The notes under the pieces were generated by a model that had not been told where the DNA came from, did no database searches, and worked only from the letters and a program-made list of their open reading frames with translations. DNA of 64,000 nt from the NCBI RefSeq assembly GCF_001612945.1, contig NZ_BDBK01000016.1, positions 372,001 through 436,000 of the forward strand, in the 5' to 3' direction. The translations under genes were made by a program, and so were the position numbers. Positions 8,009 through 15,547 of this stretch are shown here, piece after piece. This DNA comes from Nocardia inohanensis NBRC 100128 (GTDB taxonomy: Bacteria > Actinomycetota > Actinomycetes > Mycobacteriales > Mycobacteriaceae). Every line of letters begins with the position of its first letter. The stretch's first letter is position 1.

Positions 8009-9109
8009 ATGCGTCTGCATTTTCGCGGAGTGGTGTTGCCCGGGGACGAAGTGCGGGATCTGTGGGTGCACGACGGGTTGATCTCGTTCGAGCCCATCGC
8101 GGATGCGGAGACCGTGCACGCCGCGGGGTGGATCGTGCCGGGATTGGTGGACGCGCACTGCCACGTCGGCATCAAATACGGTGGGGGAGACGAGGATCGG
8201 GACGGGGCCGTCGCGCAGGCGGAGGTGGAGCGCGATGCGGGGGCGCTGCTGCTGCGCGACGCCGGATCGCCCATCGACACCCGGTTCATCGACGACCGCG
8301 AGGACCTGCCCGAGATCATTCGCGCGGGCCGGCACATCGCGCGCCCGCGCCGGTACATCCGCGAGCTCGGCATCGAGCTGGACGACGAGCGCGACCTGCC
8401 GGAGATCGTGGCCGAGCAGGCGCGGCGCGGCGACGGCTGGGTCAAGATCGTCGGCGATTGGATCGACCGGTCGGCCGGAGACCTCGCGCCGCTGTGGTCG
8501 GACGCGATTCTCAAGGAGGCCATCGACGCGGCGCACCGGGAAGGCGCGCGGGTCACCGCGCACGTCTTCGGCGAGGACGCGCTCTACGGGCTGCTCGGCG
8601 CGGGCATCGACTGCATCGAGCACGGCACCGGGCTCACCGACGACACCATCGAGATGATGGCGCGCAACGGCACCGCCCTGGTCCCGACCTTAATCAATAT
8701 CGACACCTTCCCCGAAATCGCCGACAGCGCAGGCAAATTCCCCATCTACGCCGCCCACATGCGCGACCTGCACCGCCGCTCCCGCGAGACCGTGGCCAAG
8801 GCGCACGCGGCGGGCATCCAGATCTACACCGGAACCGATGCGGGCGGCTCCATTCCGCACGGCCGGATCGCCGACGAGATCGCCGCGCTGGCCGGTGCCG
8901 GGCTCTCGGCGCACGACGCCCTCGGCGCATCGGCCTGGAACGCCCGCTCCTGGCTCGGCCGCCCGAACATCGAGCACGGCGCTCGCGCGGATTTCGTGGT
9001 CTACCAGCAGGATCCGCGCGTCGACCTGGCCGCGATCGCCAGTCCGGCCTGGGTGGTGCTGCGCGGCCGCGTCTACGACCGGCGTGACCCCGTCACCGGT
9101 CATCGCTGA
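8009..9109 (+). CDS. Amidohydrolase family protein
   Basis: This 366-residue metal-dependent hydrolase is of the imidazolonepropionase/dihydroorotase type. ATG 8009 follows GAGGAGG. The metal-binding motif VDAHCH is near residue 50, later histidines lie in RVTAHVFG and CIEHGTGL, and a catalytic Asp lies in YTGTDAGG. These are the expected ligands of the TIM-barrel superfamily. The C-terminal IEHGARADFVVY is the typical end of the flanking beta-sandwich. The substrate is unknown. Mycobacterium has a similar gene near ffh (Rv2915c, recalled). Expression is probably controlled by the divergent GntR gene. Confidence 0.88.
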   Translation: MRLHFRGVVLPGDEVRDLWVHDGLISFEPIADAETVHAAGWIVPGLVDAHCHVGIKYGGGDEDRDGAVAQAEVERDAGALLLRDAGSPIDTRFIDDREDLPEIIRAGRHIARPRRYIRELGIELDDERDLPEIVAEQARRGDGWVKIVGDWIDRSAGDLAPLWSDAILKEAIDAAHREGARVTAHVFGEDALYGLLGAGIDCIEHGTGLTDDTIEMMARNGTALVPTLINIDTFPEIADSAGKFPIYAAHMRDLHRRSRETVAKAHAAGIQIYTGTDAGGSIPHGRIADEIAALAGAGLSAHDALGASAWNARSWLGRPNIEHGARADFVVYQQDPRVDLAAIASPAWVVLRGRVYDRRDPVTGHR

Positions 9110-9182
9110 GGCGGCCGATGAATCGGGCCGGCTCGGGAAGTCCTTTCCGGGGAGGCATATTTCTCCGAGCGAAAGGATGATC

Positions 9183-9734
9183 ATGCGCGATCTGGTTGTC
9201 ACTCAGAACATCACGCTCGACGGCGTGATCGACGCGAGCGAGGGCTGGTTCACCGTCGGCGACGACGCGGTGGATCAGTCGGATGTGCTGGCGGAGTTGA
9301 TGAAACACACGGCGCGCTGCGACGCGGTGCTCTACGGCCGGGTGACATTCGAGCAGTTCCGGAGCTATTGGCCCGCGCAGACCAACGACCGCACCGGCAT
9401 CACCGCCGAGCTGAATCGCATGACCAAGTACGCGGTATCGCGCACCATGGGCGATCCGGGGTGGGTGAACTCGGTGGTGCTGCGCGATCTGGACGCGGTG
9501 GCCGCACTCAAGGAGCTGCCCGGCCGCGACATCGTGACCACGGGCAGCATCCAGCTGGTGCATCAATTGATCGCCGCCGGGCTCGTCGACGAATACCGGC
9601 TGTTCGTCTACCCGGTGGTGCTCGGCGGCGGCGCGCGGCTGTTCGAGGAGGGCAGCAAGGTCCCGCCGCTGCGGCAGGTCGAGGCCAAGACGTTCCGCTC
9701 GGGTGTGGTGCTGCTGCGCTATCGCACCGACTAA
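9183..9734 (+). CDS. Dihydrofolate reductase family (RibD C-terminal fold) protein
   Basis: This 183-residue protein begins MRDLVVTQNITLDGVID, the standard opening of the RibD_C/DHFR-like family. VLYGRVTFEQF and IVTTGSIQLVHQLIAAGLVDEY, followed by PVVLGGGARLF, are the NADPH-binding and closing motifs. Length matches the family. ATG 9183 sits 7 bases after GAAAGG; an in-frame ATG at 9177 is too close to it. Members are probable NADPH-dependent reductases of unknown substrate; this is not the housekeeping DHFR. It follows the amidohydrolase by 73 bases and may be transcribed with it. Confidence 0.88.
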   Translation: MRDLVVTQNITLDGVIDASEGWFTVGDDAVDQSDVLAELMKHTARCDAVLYGRVTFEQFRSYWPAQTNDRTGITAELNRMTKYAVSRTMGDPGWVNSVVLRDLDAVAALKELPGRDIVTTGSIQLVHQLIAAGLVDEYRLFVYPVVLGGGARLFEEGSKVPPLRQVEAKTFRSGVVLLRYRTD

Positions 9735-9812
9735 CCTCGTTTCCACCTCCTCAGGCAAGTGAATCAGTCATGCTTCACATGTTTGTTTCGTTGACCTGAT
9801 GAGGAGACCGTT

Positions 9813-9893
9813 GTGGGTTCCGTCGAAAGCTTGCTCACCGCCGTGCTGGCCGGCCTGATCGTGAAGTTCCTGACTTCCGGCAGCGGGCACTGA
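9813..9893 (+). CDS. Short 26-residue membrane-like peptide
   Basis: A 26-codon frame starts at GTG 9813 and encodes MGSVESLLTAVL then AGLIVKFLTSGSGH. GATGAGGAGA lies 6 bases upstream, a very good ribosome-binding site. The middle is a 17-residue hydrophobic stretch, suggesting a small single-span or amphipathic peptide. A hairpin terminator follows 13 bases after the stop. An upstream CTCCTCA (9747-9753) could pair with the TGAGGAG of the ribosome-binding site. I do not recognise the sequence. Reality rests on the RBS-ORF-terminator arrangement. Confidence 0.5.
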   Translation: MGSVESLLTAVLAGLIVKFLTSGSGH

Positions 9894-9906
9894 GCGGTAA
9901 GTGACG

Positions 9907-9943
9907 CAGCCCACCGGAATCGGCTCCCGAATCCGGTGGGCTG
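9907..9943 (+). terminator. Terminator after the 26-codon ORF
   Basis: A perfect 12-bp stem (CAGCCCACCGGA / TCCGGTGGGCTG) has a 13-base loop and no U tract. It separates the short ORF from the rpsP operon. Confidence 0.65.
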
Positions 9944-10136
9944 ACGCATGCCACGGGCCGATTTCCGGCCGCGGGCATCGATCTGGCAAAATGAACGACC
10001 GTCCTCATCGAGGACAGTGTCAGCCCGTCTCCGGTTACGTACCGCGCGGCGGTCACAGCACTTGACGCAAAACCGGGCCCGCCTCGTGCGGGTCGCTGAA
10101 TTGCGACGTGACCAACCTTCGAAAGGAAGCAGTCTC

Positions 10137-10577
10137 ATGGCTGTTCGTATCAAGCTGACCCGTCTGGGCAAGATCCGCAACCCCCAGTACCGCATCGTCG
10201 TGGCGGATGCCCGCACCCGTCGTGACGGCCGTGCCATCGAGGCCATCGGCGTGTACCAGCCCAAGGAAGAGCCCTCGCTGATCGAGGTCAACTCCGAGCG
10301 TGCGCAGTACTGGCTGGGCGTGGGCGCGCAGCCGACCGAGGCCGTGCAGCGGCTGTTGGAGATCACCGGCGACTGGCAGAAGTTCAAGGGCCTGCCGGGC
10401 GCCGAGGGCACCCTCAAGGTGAAGGCTCCCAAGCCGTCCAAGCTGGACCTGTTCAACGCCGCGCTGGCCGCCGCCGACAACGAGCCCGTTGCCGAGGCCG
10501 TCACCCCGAAGAAGACCAAGGCCGCCAAGAAGGAAGAGGCCGCCGAGGCCGAAGCCGCCACCGAAGCCGCCGAGTAA
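10137..10577 (+). CDS. rpsP: 30S ribosomal protein S16
   Basis: S16 (146 residues) is a small-subunit assembly protein. It begins MAVRIKLTRLGKIRNPQYRI and contains ADARTRRDGRAIEAIGVYQP, both diagnostic. After about residue 110 there is an Ala/Lys/Glu-rich tail typical of actinobacterial S16 and absent in E. coli. ATG 10137 follows GAAAGGA. It is the first gene of the rpsP-KH-rimM-trmD operon. Its TAA overlaps the next ATG by one base. Confidence 0.97.
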   Translation: MAVRIKLTRLGKIRNPQYRIVVADARTRRDGRAIEAIGVYQPKEEPSLIEVNSERAQYWLGVGAQPTEAVQRLLEITGDWQKFKGLPGAEGTLKVKAPKPSKLDLFNAALAAADNEPVAEAVTPKKTKAAKKEEAAEAEAATEAAE

Positions 10578-10819
10578 TGACCGCCGTGGTTGCCGATGCC
10601 GTCGAGCACCTGGTGCGCGGCATCGTCGCCAATCCCGACGACGTTCACGTCGAGCTGATCACCAGCCGTCGTGGCCGGACCGTCGAGGTGCATGTGCACC
10701 CGGAGGATCTGGGCAAGGTGATCGGCCGCGGTGGACGTACCGCGACCGCACTGCGCACCCTGGTCGCCGGGATCGGCGGTAAGGGCATTCGCGTCGACGT
10801 GGTCGACACGGACCAGTAA
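10577..10819 (+). CDS. khpA: KH-domain RNA-binding protein KhpA
   Basis: This 80-residue single KH domain is of the YlqC/KhpA family. The GxxG RNA-contact loop reads VIGRGGRTA near residues 52-60, preceded by VEVHVHPEDLGKV. Family members bind RNA, often with KhpB, and influence cell division and sRNA biology. It is coupled to rpsP by a TAATG overlap and precedes rimM by 4 bases, the standard actinobacterial order. Confidence 0.94.
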   Translation: MTAVVADAVEHLVRGIVANPDDVHVELITSRRGRTVEVHVHPEDLGKVIGRGGRTATALRTLVAGIGGKGIRVDVVDTDQ

Positions 10820-10823
10820 TCGA

Positions 10824-11360
10824 ATGGAACTGGTCGTCGGGCGGGTCGCCAAATCGCACGGTGTGCGTGGCGAACTCGTCGTAGAAGTCCGCACCGACGA
10901 GCCGGAACTGCGTTTCGCGCCCGGCACCGCCCTCTCCGGGCGGCTGCCGAAGGCGAAGCAGACGCAGCAGTACGTAGTGGAGTCGGCCCGGGAACACTCG
11001 GGCCGGCTTCTGCTGCGTCTGGACGGCATCGAGGACCGGACCGCCGCGGATGCGTTGCGCGGCTTGCTCTTTCTCGTCGATACACAGGATCTGCCGCCGT
11101 CGGAGGACCCGGACGAGTACTACGATCACGAGCTCGAAGGGCTCACCGTGCAGCTCGGCGACGGCACCGTGGTCGGCACCGTCAAGGAAGTCCTGCATTC
11201 CGCTGCGGGAGAACTGCTTTCGATCAAGGCGTCCGAGGCGTTCCCGCCGGCCGGGCGAGAGATCCTGGTGCCCTTCGTGAATGCGATGGTGCCCACGGTG
11301 TCCATCGCCGATCGGCTGATCGTCATCGACCCGCCCGAAGGTCTGCTGGACCCGGAGTGA
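10824..11360 (+). CDS. rimM: Ribosome maturation factor RimM
   Basis: RimM (178 residues) binds S19 and assists 30S head maturation. It begins MELVVGRVAKSHGVRGELVV, the family signature. DEYYDHELEGLTV marks the junction to the C-terminal PRC-barrel, which contains GTVKEVLHSAAGELLSI and ends LIVIDPPEGLLD. The start is 4 bases after the KH gene stop with no separate ribosome-binding site, so translation is probably coupled. Confidence 0.95.
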   Translation: MELVVGRVAKSHGVRGELVVEVRTDEPELRFAPGTALSGRLPKAKQTQQYVVESAREHSGRLLLRLDGIEDRTAADALRGLLFLVDTQDLPPSEDPDEYYDHELEGLTVQLGDGTVVGTVKEVLHSAAGELLSIKASEAFPPAGREILVPFVNAMVPTVSIADRLIVIDPPEGLLDPE

Positions 11361-11365
11361 ACGCG

Positions 11366-12049
11366 ATGCGGATCGACGTCGTCACCATTTTCCCCGAATA
11401 CCTGGAGCCGATGCGAACGGCCTTGCTGGGCAAGGCCATCGACAAAGGCATTCTCGAGGTCGGGGTGCACGATCTGCGCGACTGGACGCACGACGTGCAC
11501 AAGGCCGTGGACGATTCGCCGTACGGCGGCGGGCCCGGCATGGTCATGAAGCCCACCATCTGGGGCGATGCCCTGGACCAGGTGTGCCCCGACGATGCCC
11601 TGCTCGTCGTCCCCACCCCCGCGGGCGTGCCGTTCACCCAGCGCACCGCCGAAAGATGGTCCGCCGAAAAGCATCTGGTGTTCGCGTGCGGACGCTACGA
11701 GGGCATCGACCAACGCGTGTTCGACGATGCCGCCCGCCGCGTGCGCGTCGAAGAGGTCAGCATCGGCGATTACGTACTGATCGGCGGCGAGGCAGCGGTG
11801 CTCGTCATGACCGAAGCCGTGGTACGCCTGATCCCCGGCGTACTCGGCAATCAGCAATCGCACGAACAGGATTCGTTCTCCGACGGCCTCCTGGAAGGCC
11901 CCTCCTACACCCGCCCGGCCTCCTGGCGCGGCCTGGACGTCCCCGACGTGCTTCTCTCCGGCAATCACGCCAAAATGGACGCCTGGCGCCGTGAACAGTC
12001 CATTCAGCGCACTAGAGAACGCCGCCCCGAACTACTTCCCCCCGAGTAA
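11366..12049 (+). CDS. trmD: tRNA (guanine-N1)-methyltransferase TrmD
   Basis: TrmD makes m1G37 in tRNAs to prevent frameshifting. It is a SPOUT methyltransferase with a trefoil-knot fold. From ATG 11366 it has 227 residues beginning MRIDVVTIFPEYL. DSPYGGGPGMVMKP and ACGRYEGIDQRV are catalytic/AdoMet motifs, and IGDYVLIGGEAAVLVM is the knot. GTG 11357, overlapping the rimM stop, is an alternative start adding three residues. I prefer ATG because GGAG lies 8 bases upstream and homologues start MRID. It is the last gene of the operon. Confidence 0.95.
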   Translation: MRIDVVTIFPEYLEPMRTALLGKAIDKGILEVGVHDLRDWTHDVHKAVDDSPYGGGPGMVMKPTIWGDALDQVCPDDALLVVPTPAGVPFTQRTAERWSAEKHLVFACGRYEGIDQRVFDDAARRVRVEEVSIGDYVLIGGEAAVLVMTEAVVRLIPGVLGNQQSHEQDSFSDGLLEGPSYTRPASWRGLDVPDVLLSGNHAKMDAWRREQSIQRTRERRPELLPPE

Positions 12050-12123
12050 TCCTCCCGCTATCGTTCTCGCTCAGCCGCACCCCGCGGTCTGCTCGAGTTC
12101 GGTTCGGACGAGGAAAGGCAGGC

Positions 12124-12450
12124 GTGGAAGTGTTCCGAAAGCTCTTTGTCGCATTCGCCGTAAGTGTCGCGATCGCCGGTCCCAGTCAGGCTGTAGCCCA
12201 AGCCTTCACACCCCAAGACGAGCTCCGCTTCCTGCTCATGGACGACATGAACCAAAGCGATGAATTCAAAGCCGCCTCGGTATCCCTGGGCCACAAGACA
12301 TGCGTCGAGATCGAGCGTGCGCCCGGCCGCAAGGCGCAATTGATCGCCTTCGATCGCCGCAACCCCGGCACCAATGTGGGCGTGAACGGAATGACGGCCA
12401 CCGAAATCGACATCATGGCGTACTGCCCAGCGAAAATGCTCCAGCCCTGA
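12124..12450 (+). CDS. Small secreted protein, DUF732-like
   Basis: The 108-residue precursor has a signal peptide (basic start, hydrophobic SVAIAG region, likely cleavage after AVAQA near residue 26). The mature part has two cysteines (in KTCVEI and AYCPAK) that could form a disulfide. The layout of LRFLLMDDM, then LGHKTC, then a C-terminal Cys resembles the DUF732 secreted family of mycobacteria; that is a tentative reading. It starts at GTG 12124 after GGAAAGGC. It is probably periplasmic or extracellular, with no known biochemical role. Confidence 0.75.
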   Translation: MEVFRKLFVAFAVSVAIAGPSQAVAQAFTPQDELRFLLMDDMNQSDEFKAASVSLGHKTCVEIERAPGRKAQLIAFDRRNPGTNVGVNGMTATEIDIMAYCPAKMLQP

Positions 12451-12479
12451 ACGCGCGAATTGGCTGTCCACCGGCGCGA

Positions 12480-12519
12480 TTTCCCGGGCGCACAGCCTCC
12501 GCCGACGGTGCCCGGGAAA
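12480..12519 (+). terminator. Terminator between secreted-protein gene and tex
   Basis: TTTCCCGGGC and GCCCGGGAAA form a perfect 10-bp stem with a 20-base loop, 30 bases after the upstream stop. An A-rich tail follows. Confidence 0.6.
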
Positions 12520-12575
12520 ATCCAGGGCCGAGTCCGTCGCCATCCAGTCGGGGCACGCCGGTAGTGTCTGCGGGC

Positions 12576-15011
12576 GTGACGACAGCCTCCGAAACCGTCA
12601 ACGCAGAAACCACCGGTGCCGAGAGCACTGTCCGCCTGGGAAGCGTGAGCCGGCGTATCGCCGACGAGCTGAGCGTGGGCGAGGGACAGGTGCGCGCCGC
12701 CGTCGAATTGTTGGACGCCGGGTCGACCGTGCCGTTCATCGCCCGCTACCGCAAGGAAGTGACCGGCGGGCTCGACGACGCGCAGCTACGCACGCTCGAT
12801 GAGCGGCTGCATTATCTGCGCGAAATGGACGAACGGCGCGGGTCGATCATCGAATCCGTTCGGGGACAGGGCAAGCTGACCCCCGAACTGCACGCGCAGA
12901 TCATGCTGGCCGACACCAAGGCCCGCTTGGAAGACATCTACCTGCCGTACAAGCCGAAGCGGCGCACCAAGGCGCAGATCGCGCGTGAGGCCGGGCACGA
13001 GCCGGTGGCCGACGCGCTGATCGGGGACCCGAACACCGATCCCGCGCAGTACAGCGCCGAACAGCTCGACGGTGCGCGCGCCATCCTGGTCGAGCGTTTC
13101 GCCGAAGACGCAGACCTGGTCGGTGAATTGCGTGAACTGATGTGGAACCGCGGGCAGATCACCTCGACGGTGCGCGCGGGCAAGGAAGAAGCGGGCGCGA
13201 AGTTCTCGGACTACTTCGATTTCTCCGAGCCGTTCGTCAAGCTGCCCTCGCATCGCATCCTGGCGCTGCTGCGCGGTGAGAAGGAAGAGGTGCTGACCCT
13301 GCACCTCGAAGCCGACACCGAAGAGCCCGAAGAGGGCGCGCGCACCATCTACGAGGGCCGCATCGCCTACAAGTTCGGCATCGCCGATCAGGGCCGCCCC
13401 GCCGACACCTGGCTGCTCGACACCGTCCGCTGGGCCTGGCGCACCAAACTTCAGGTCAGCCTCGGCATCGACACCCGGATGCGCCTGCGCCAGTCCGCCG
13501 AACGCGACGCCGTCGACGTCTTCGCCGCCAACCTGCGCGACCTGCTGCTCGCCGCCCCGGCCGGCACCCGCACCACCATGGGCCTGGACCCGGGCTACCG
13601 CACGGGCGTCAAGGTCGCCGTCGTGGACTCGACCGGCAAGGCCGTCGCCACCGAGGTCATCTACCCGCACAAGCCGCAGGGGCAGACCGAGAAGTCGCTG
13701 GCGGTGCTGGGTGCGCTCGTCGCCCGCTTCAATGTGGAGCTCATCGCCATCGGCAACGGCACCGCCTCCCGCGAAACCGATGCCCTTGCCGCCGAACTGA
13801 TCTCCCGCATCCCCGAGAACAAGCCCACCAAGATCGTGGTCTCGGAAGCGGGCGCCTCGGTCTACTCGGCCTCGGCCTACGCCTCCGCCGAACTCCCCGA
13901 CATGGATGTGTCGTTGCGTGGCGCGGTCTCCATCGCCCGCCGCCTCCAGGACCCCCTGGCCGAGCTGGTGAAGATCGACCCCAAGTCCATCGGCGTCGGC
14001 CAGTACCAGCACGACATCTCCGAAACCCTCCTCGCCCGCTCCCTGGGCGCGGTCGTCGAGGACGCCGTGAACGCGGTCGGCGTCGACGTCAACACCGCCT
14101 CGGTCCCGCTGCTGTCCCGCGTCTCCGGCGTCTCCAACTCCATCGCGGAAAGCATTGTGGCGCACCGCGACCAGAACGGTCCCTTCCGCAGCCGCAGCGG
14201 CCTGAAGGACGTTCCGCGCCTGGGCCCCAAGGCTTTCGAACAGTGCGCCGGCTTCCTCCGCATCCGCGAAGGCGACGACCCGCTCGACAGCTCCGCCGTC
14301 CACCCCGAGGCCTACCCCGTCGTCCGCCGCATCCTGGACGCCAGCGGTCGCGGTGTCGCCGAACTGATCGGCAACACCACGGTCCTGCGCTCCCTGAAGC
14401 CCGCCGACTTCACCGATGAGAAGTTCGGTGTCCCCACGGTCACCGACATCATCTCCGAACTCGAGAAGCCCGGCCGCGACCCCCGCCCCGAATTCAAGAC
14501 CGCCGAATTCGCCGCGGGCATCGAGAAAGTCGCCGACCTCCAGCCCGGCATGGTCCTCGAAGGCGTCGTCACCAACGTCGCCGCCTTCGGTGCCTTCGTC
14601 GACATCGGCGTCCACCAGGACGGCCTCGTCCACGTCTCCGCCATGTCCCACAACTTCGTCAAGGACCCCCGCGAGGTCGTCAAATCCGGCGATGTGGTCA
14701 AGGTCAAGGTGCTCGAAGTGGACGTCCAGCGTCAGCGCATCGGCCTCTCCCTGCGCCTCGACGACGAGCCCGGCACCACCAAACCCGAACGCGGCCAGGG
14801 TGGTTCGCGCGGCGGCCAGCAGCGCGGCGGCGGAGCTCCGCGTCAGGGTGGTCAGGGTGGTGGACGCCAAGGCGGTGGCCAGGGCGGCAACCGTCAGGGT
14901 GGTCAGGGCGGGCAAGGTGGCCAGGGAGGTCGCCAGCAGGACCGCCGCAACCAGTCCGCCCCCAACGGCTCCATGGCGGATGCCCTCCGCCGCGCCGGTT
15001 TCGGTAAGTAG
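12576..15011 (+). CDS. tex: Tex-family RNA-binding transcription accessory protein
   Basis: Tex (811 residues from GTG 12576) is a multidomain nucleic-acid-binding protein related to eukaryotic Spt6. The N-terminal helical domain contains STVPFIARYRKEVTGG, the family hallmark. A YqgF/RNase H-like domain follows (MGLDPGYRTGVKVAVVD), then HhH motifs (ASVPLLSRVSGVSNSIAESI) and an S1 domain (GMVLEGVVTNVAAFGAFVDIG). The last 55 residues are a Gly/Gln/Arg-rich RGG-like tail not found in E. coli Tex. TAGTGT lies 8 bases before the start, consistent with leaderless transcription. Confidence 0.95.
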   Translation: MTTASETVNAETTGAESTVRLGSVSRRIADELSVGEGQVRAAVELLDAGSTVPFIARYRKEVTGGLDDAQLRTLDERLHYLREMDERRGSIIESVRGQGKLTPELHAQIMLADTKARLEDIYLPYKPKRRTKAQIAREAGHEPVADALIGDPNTDPAQYSAEQLDGARAILVERFAEDADLVGELRELMWNRGQITSTVRAGKEEAGAKFSDYFDFSEPFVKLPSHRILALLRGEKEEVLTLHLEADTEEPEEGARTIYEGRIAYKFGIADQGRPADTWLLDTVRWAWRTKLQVSLGIDTRMRLRQSAERDAVDVFAANLRDLLLAAPAGTRTTMGLDPGYRTGVKVAVVDSTGKAVATEVIYPHKPQGQTEKSLAVLGALVARFNVELIAIGNGTASRETDALAAELISRIPENKPTKIVVSEAGASVYSASAYASAELPDMDVSLRGAVSIARRLQDPLAELVKIDPKSIGVGQYQHDISETLLARSLGAVVEDAVNAVGVDVNTASVPLLSRVSGVSNSIAESIVAHRDQNGPFRSRSGLKDVPRLGPKAFEQCAGFLRIREGDDPLDSSAVHPEAYPVVRRILDASGRGVAELIGNTTVLRSLKPADFTDEKFGVPTVTDIISELEKPGRDPRPEFKTAEFAAGIEKVADLQPGMVLEGVVTNVAAFGAFVDIGVHQDGLVHVSAMSHNFVKDPREVVKSGDVVKVKVLEVDVQRQRIGLSLRLDDEPGTTKPERGQGGSRGGQQRGGGAPRQGGQGGGRQGGGQGGNRQGGQGGQGGQGGRQQDRRNQSAPNGSMADALRRAGFGK

Positions 15012-15015
15012 CCCG

Positions 15016-15075
15016 CGAAACCGGGAACTGGCTGCGGCGACACGCCGTGAAGCCCTCAGCCAGTTCCTGGTTTCG
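15016..15075 (+). terminator. Compound hairpin after tex
   Basis: A 19-bp stem with one mismatch (left arm begins CGAAACCGGG, right arm ends TGGTTTCG) encloses a 22-base loop. The loop contains a small hairpin CGGCG-ACA-CGCCG. The stem starts 5 bases after the tex stop. The loop sequence GCGGCGACACGCCGTGAA recurs exactly in the second hairpin at 15344-15361. Confidence 0.8.
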
Positions 15076-15147
15076 GCCCTGGCTGGACTTTGCCCACGGT
15101 TCGAGTTGGCCCGCAGCTGGGATTTGCCCCGTGAGCGCTTTGGGGAG

Positions 15148-15547
15148 CGGTGACGGTCTCCGCCACAGCGGAAACGAAATTAGTGTGGCCACTTCGTGTG
15201 CCGTCCCCGACTGTGGTCCCCCCGCCGTCTGCCGTTACCTCGCCTTCCAGCGTCGGCGGGGCCGTTGTCGACTTTTCGAGCGTGAAGAATCGGCACATTT
15301 CGGGCGCTCGGTAGCAGACCCGTCGGTCAGTGGGAACTGGTTGCGGCGACACGCCGTGAAACCCCGCAACCATTTCCCAGTGACCGATGAGTCTGTTTCT
15401 TGTTCGTTTTCTCTTGTTCGAGAAGGTGACAACGGCCCCGACGACGCCGGGAGGCGAGGTAACGGCAGTCGGCGGGGGGACCAACGTCGGGGACGGTAGG
15501 CGAAGTGGCCACACTATTTCGTTTCCGCCATAGGCGGCCTGTCACCG
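15148..15547. repeat. Long inverted repeat, about 130-bp arms
   Basis: Arm 15148-15280 and arm 15416-15547 are reverse complements at roughly 85% by eye. Identical blocks include GCGGAAACGAAAT, AGTGTGGCCACTTCG, CCGTCCCCGAC and CTGCCGTTACCTCGCC. The 135-base centre carries another hairpin. There is no transposase frame. The right end overlaps the last codons and stop of the minus-strand methyltransferase (stop at 15542-15544). It may be a MITE-like element or a bidirectional terminator between the convergent tex and methyltransferase genes. Confidence 0.8.
15321..15389. repeat. Hairpin at the centre of the long inverted repeat
   Basis: Arms of about 26 bases with three mismatches (GGTCAGTGGGAACTGG region against CCATTTCCCAGTGACC) enclose a loop containing CGGCG-ACA-CGCCG. 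The loop is shared exactly with the hairpin after tex, whereas the stems differ with compensating changes. This suggests a conserved structured element rather than chance. Confidence 0.75.

Noticed and set aside
12786..14915. 709-residue frame antisense to tex
   Set aside because: Shadow of tex; Asp/Gly-rich composition and no motifs.
15056..15514. 152-residue minus frame within the inverted repeat region
   Set aside because: It simply crosses the hairpins and arms; composition follows the repeat, not a protein.
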